From contig NC_058340.1 in assembly GCF_905475395.1 (NCBI RefSeq), positions 70,782,181 to 70,846,180 of the forward strand: a stretch of DNA of 64,000 bases. Direction: 5' to 3'. Every line of letters begins with the position of its first letter. Position 1 is the stretch's first letter. Under the pieces are notes generated by a model. It made no database searches and was not told where the DNA came from. It was given only the letters and a program-made list of their open reading frames with translations. Source of the stretch: Chrysoperla carnea. Lineage: Eukaryota; Arthropoda; Insecta; Neuroptera; Chrysopidae. Positions 61,301 through 64,000 of the stretch are shown one piece after another. Both the position numbers and the translations under genes were made by a program.

Positions 61301-63125
61301 AGTGTTTGGCGAGCTCATAACCGCACTTTGGCTACGTCCAAGTGGTGAATTCATTGAACTATTATCTGCAGATACACTATGATGCCATGAACACGATACC
61401 GTTGAAGTTGGTGCTGTTGCAGGACTAACTGAACGTGGTGGGAGCTCAGGAGGTCGATTATTTGGAGTAGACGGACTTGAACGTATCGCTAACGAATTAT
61501 TTATCGATTTATTCCGTGTATAAGATATAGAAGATGCTGCAGTCACTCGAGGTTCTAAAGGAGGTGGAACTGTTCCACCACCTCGCACTGCAGACGCTGA
61601 AGTTGTTACTCTTGCAGGTATACCACGAGCAGGTGCAACATAATTCCCAGGAAATACGCCACACTTCTGGGTACGATTTGATGTACCTTTAAACCAACCA
61701 TCCTGACACCGTTCGGTCACCATATAAATCCCACCTTTTCGAAGTTCCAATTCATCTGGTTTTTGTGGTGTATACGAATACAGAGCAATATATGCAGCTG
61801 GGAGTAAATTCGTTGAAGGTGGTGTCATTCCATTCTGTTGTGTAGTAACGATGCCATCTTCAGTCGATTCTGAATGATCTGTACTAAGAATTTCCGCAGA
61901 ATGTCGATGATTTGAGTGATGATGTGAACCAGAATTTATGGCACTAAAACTATGACGTTTTTCACGATGTGATTGGGTTGGTCGGGCCGATGAAGGTGGA
62001 GATTGAACACTTGGTGTTGTTGAAGTGGTTGTGGTAGATCTAGGAGGGGGAGATGTAGGTGATGAAGGTGCGGTACTTGAACTCGATGATGTATTACTGG
62101 AACTAGTGTTTGGCGTTGTTGAAGGACTTGTTGATGAAATTGTTGAACTTGAATCTGAACCTTGCCGAATTGCTGTAGCGGCTCCTGTGCCACCTCCACT
62201 AGGAGCTTGTTGGTGGTGATTATTTAAATCTGTAGATATTAACGGTGTACTATCTTCACTTGTGGGAGTCGGGGGTGCTACTCGTGATGGTCCTGGTTGT
62301 GAGCTGTTTAAAAATATAACATGGAATAAGAATATGCTCCCGGATAAGAAGAAGTCAAAGAATCGAGGAAATAAAACCGAAAAAATAATTAGACCCAGAA
62401 ATCGACTCCTCGTCAGAGATTTTCGTGAGAACCGGTAGAAAATGTTTGTCTGAATTTACTCAACAAAATCTGTGTCAAAATTGTGCTTTTTCGATTTACG
62501 CCAGTAAAGTGGGGCAGAAGTACCCCACTTCATGTTAAATAAAGAGAATATGGTGTCCGGAAGTAGGGTACTTCTGTCACACTTATCAGGCGTAAATCGA
62601 AAAAGTTCAAGTTAGCATGAATATAATTTTGTTGAGTACCCTAAGAACATATTTCCCACCGGGTATCATAAAAATCGACTGGAGAGGAGTCGATTCCTGG
62701 GTCAAATGCCTCATTTCCTGGACTATTCATGAAAATTTAAATTTCATAGAGAAATTTTTATGAAAAATACTTACTTAGTTGACAATTTCATTAAAGATCG
62801 TGCCAAACCATTTAATTCAACAAATGCCAATGGAAATATGCCAACACGATCGTTTAAACGACCTTCTGCCCAATTTTCATCAACACGTCTGATCACATTG
62901 ATAACAGCTCCTTTACTAAAGGCTAAACATCCTTCCTCATCTTCACCGCTCATACGAAAATCATACAATGCTTTACATTGAGGTATATGGCACGGTAATG
63001 GTATTATGACTTGGACAAATGCGGATGGAAATAAACCATGTTTACCATTACATTCACCCAAATACCAATGCATGTCCATACGTTTGCGAAGCAAAATTAT
63101 ATCACCTTTTTTAAAACTCAAATCA
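52326..63125 (-). CDS. POSH: POSH / SH3RF E3 ubiquitin ligase and JNK scaffold, 3' part (partial)
   Basis: Five coding exons by matching splice phases: 63125-62775, 62303-61262, 60824-60631, 54949-54692, 52671-52326 (stop). The family joins an N-terminal RING to four SH3 domains and binds Rac and JNK-pathway kinases. Seen here: the second half of SH3-1 ([14 protein letters not shown] to [11 protein letters not shown]), SH3-2 ([15 protein letters not shown] to [11 protein letters not shown]), a long Ser/Thr/Pro-rich spacer with KRHSFSA, SH3-3 ([20 protein letters not shown] to [11 protein letters not shown]), conserved family blocks ([49 protein letters not shown]), and SH3-4 at the very C-terminus ([16 protein letters not shown] to [12 protein letters not shown]). 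The RING and the ALYDY half of SH3-1 are encoded upstream, beyond the right edge. The 5.7-kb intron between 60631 and 54949 is full of repeats. Confidence 0.92.
53593..54478 (+). mobile_element. Internally deleted LINE (RNase H-bearing, I/R1/LOA-like), POSH intron
   Basis: A frame at 53593-53880 resembles the segment before reverse transcriptase in such LINEs ([10 protein letters not shown]...ARNRV-type, here [17 protein letters not shown]). Near 54050 the bases read [10 protein letters not shown], the RNase H PGHSG motif. At about 54228 [11 protein letters not shown] is the C-terminal CCHC-like knuckle. The 3' UTR then ends in a TTATTATTAATATTATTATT tail. Most of the RT domain is missing. 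It lies opposite to POSH. Confidence 0.7.
55185..55211. other. Perfect 12-bp-arm hairpin
   Basis: CACTTCTTTGCG and its exact inverse around a 3-base loop, in the POSH intron. It could be the relic of a transposon end; the expected Helitron CTRR end is not at the right spacing. Confidence 0.5.
55505..55766. mobile_element. Solo MITE, likely founder of the 300-bp array
   Basis: 15-bp ends TTTTTCCTACCAAT and ATTGGTAGGAAAAA. It aligns with each unit of 56979-58477 over most of its length. No clear target duplication. POSH intron. Confidence 0.8.
56880..56978 (+). pseudogene. Second short fossil piece of the YqaJ-like gene, cut by the array
   Basis: Aligns with 59566-59650 (TACAAGGGCAATT, TTATAATGGAAA, AAAAAATCGTT) and stops exactly where the first 300-bp unit begins. 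The MITE that seeded the array therefore inserted into this fossil. Confidence 0.65.
56979..58477. repeat. Five-unit tandem array, exact 300-bp period, MITE-derived
   Basis: Units start at 56979, 57279, 57579, 57879 and 58179 with GTTTTTCC(T/C)ACCAATC. Units 3-5 are almost identical and share a C that units 1-2 lack, so the array grew by local duplication of later units. Each unit has a 3' extension (AAAAGAATAATAAGAGAATA) that the solo copy lacks. It lies wholly in the 5.7-kb POSH intron. Confidence 0.95.
58800..59800 (+). pseudogene. Fossil of a YqaJ-like nuclease gene, mobile-element or virus-derived
   Basis: Pieces of the YqaJ/lambda-exonuclease type found in insect mobile elements and some DNA viruses can be recognised, ending in a 3' part that includes [18 protein letters not shown] and [17 protein letters not shown]. 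It is broken in several places and non-functional. The copy is moderately old, and orientation is opposite to POSH. The nature of the parent element is not certain. Confidence 0.6.
62392..62703. repeat. Long palindrome in POSH intron (62303/62775)
   Basis: Arms of ~138 bp: GACCCAGAAATCGACTCCTC pairs with GAGGAGTCGATTCCTGGGTC. Inner blocks ACTCAACAAAAT, TTTTTCGATTTACGCC and CAGAAGTACCC also pair. It probably derives from a fold-back transposon. Transcribed as part of POSH pre-mRNA. Confidence 0.8.
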
Positions 63126-63349
63126 CTGTAACAAAAAATATATGAAGTAAATATGGGTACTTAAGGTGTTTGAATCCGTACAATATTGTAAAAATGTTTA
63201 GGACTATATGCACGGTAAGAGATTTCACGACATGCTTGTTGCTCATACAATATAGTGTACGAAGTGTTGTTTAAAATTATGTTAATATTGTCACCTCTCT
63301 TCAGCCATCGATACTCTTACTATAGTCGTTTTTGTTCAGCAATAAAATA

Positions 63350-63932
63350 GGGAATATTCATGTATTTTTTTTTATATTTTTAATTCATTGTTTACACCGT
63401 TATAACAAAGTAAATAGTATAAATACTGCTTAAAAATGTTGTGTATTTAAGTGTAAAAAAATAATTAAAATACATTATAATTTTGAGATATTTAAACGCA
63501 GTTTTTTGGCGCTCTCTATTGATGACGTATAAGTACGTGATCTGTCAATTTTTGGCAGTTCAATGTATAATTTACACTTTAAAAAAATGAATTTACAACA
63601 CAGAATTAACACTCGTTATTATTAAGTTTTCTAATAAAAAGCCGCAGAATAGTATAATTTAATGAAATACCATATAAAATGTAAGTAATTAATATCATAC
63701 AGTATGTCAACAAATTTGACAAGCCCGTACTTTGATGTCACGTCTGTATAAAAATTTGAATTTCCGTTTTAGAAATTTTTAAATGCCCTCACTGAATTTG
63801 TACTTTTATTAATTAATTTTAAGTAATTAAAAAAATATTAATTACTAAAATAATGATTTAGTTGAAATTTCCAGTCATTAAAGTTACGGAAAAAAAATAT
63901 TTGAACCAAATTTAAATTTCATGAATATTCCC
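63350..63932 (+). mobile_element. MITE family 1, copy 3 (583 bp), POSH upstream intron
   Basis: Same element as 15275-15853, in the same orientation, with TA on both sides. It lies upstream of the POSH exon at 63125, in what should be the intron after the RING-coding exon. Confidence 0.88.
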
Positions 63933-64000
63933 TATTGATTAATTTTGCGTTATTATATCTCAATAAGGGAACGGTCAATAAGTTTTATTTAACTCAGAAC

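Noticed and set aside
1-64000. tRNA, rRNA, CRISPR or bacterial operon structure
   Set aside because: None seen; gene structure and repeats are those of an animal genome.

Overview
The window is a strongly AT-rich stretch of an arthropod genome, most likely an insect. The evidence is short-intron genes with GT-AG splice sites, a family of ZAD (zinc-finger-associated domain) C2H2 zinc-finger proteins, orthologues of the animal genes REXO5 and POSH/SH3RF, and a dense load of small inverted-repeat transposons and degraded LINE pieces. I cannot name the species. All genes I can support lie on the minus strand.

Layout. (1) 1-12.4 kb holds no gene I recognise. It contains at least two hAT-type elements with perfect 8-bp target duplications, several other inverted-repeat elements, a GC-rich retroposon with a 15-bp target duplication, and two tandem-repeat blocks. 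(2) 12.4-19.3 kb is REXO5, a nuclear RNA 3'-5' exonuclease, in seven coding exons joined here by matching splice phases. Two copies of one MITE family and one larger TIR element sit in its introns. (3) 21.2-46.2 kb is the highlight: eight intact tandem ZAD-C2H2 genes, called A to H from left to right. Each has a 44-codon first exon and a second exon coding for the rest of the ZAD, an acidic linker with SUMO-like motifs, and 10 or 11 zinc fingers. (4) 46.2-52.3 kb holds no recognised gene. (5) 52.3-64 kb is the 3' part of POSH, an E3 ligase and JNK scaffold. It has SH3 domains 1 (second half) to 4; the RING exon lies beyond the right edge. Its 5.7-kb intron carries a five-unit 300-bp tandem array built from a MITE and remnants of a YqaJ-nuclease-like fossil.

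The ZAD cluster looks like a young, actively rearranging family. Fingers have been gained and lost in the middle of the array, gene C is a mosaic of two sub-types, and finger 9 is nearly invariant except at the residues that read DNA. Genes F and G are the latest duplicates, and F then took up a ~330-bp hairpin-forming insertion in its intron. REXO5 and POSH are conserved housekeeping/signalling genes on either side. I see no functional link between them and the zinc-finger cluster beyond position.
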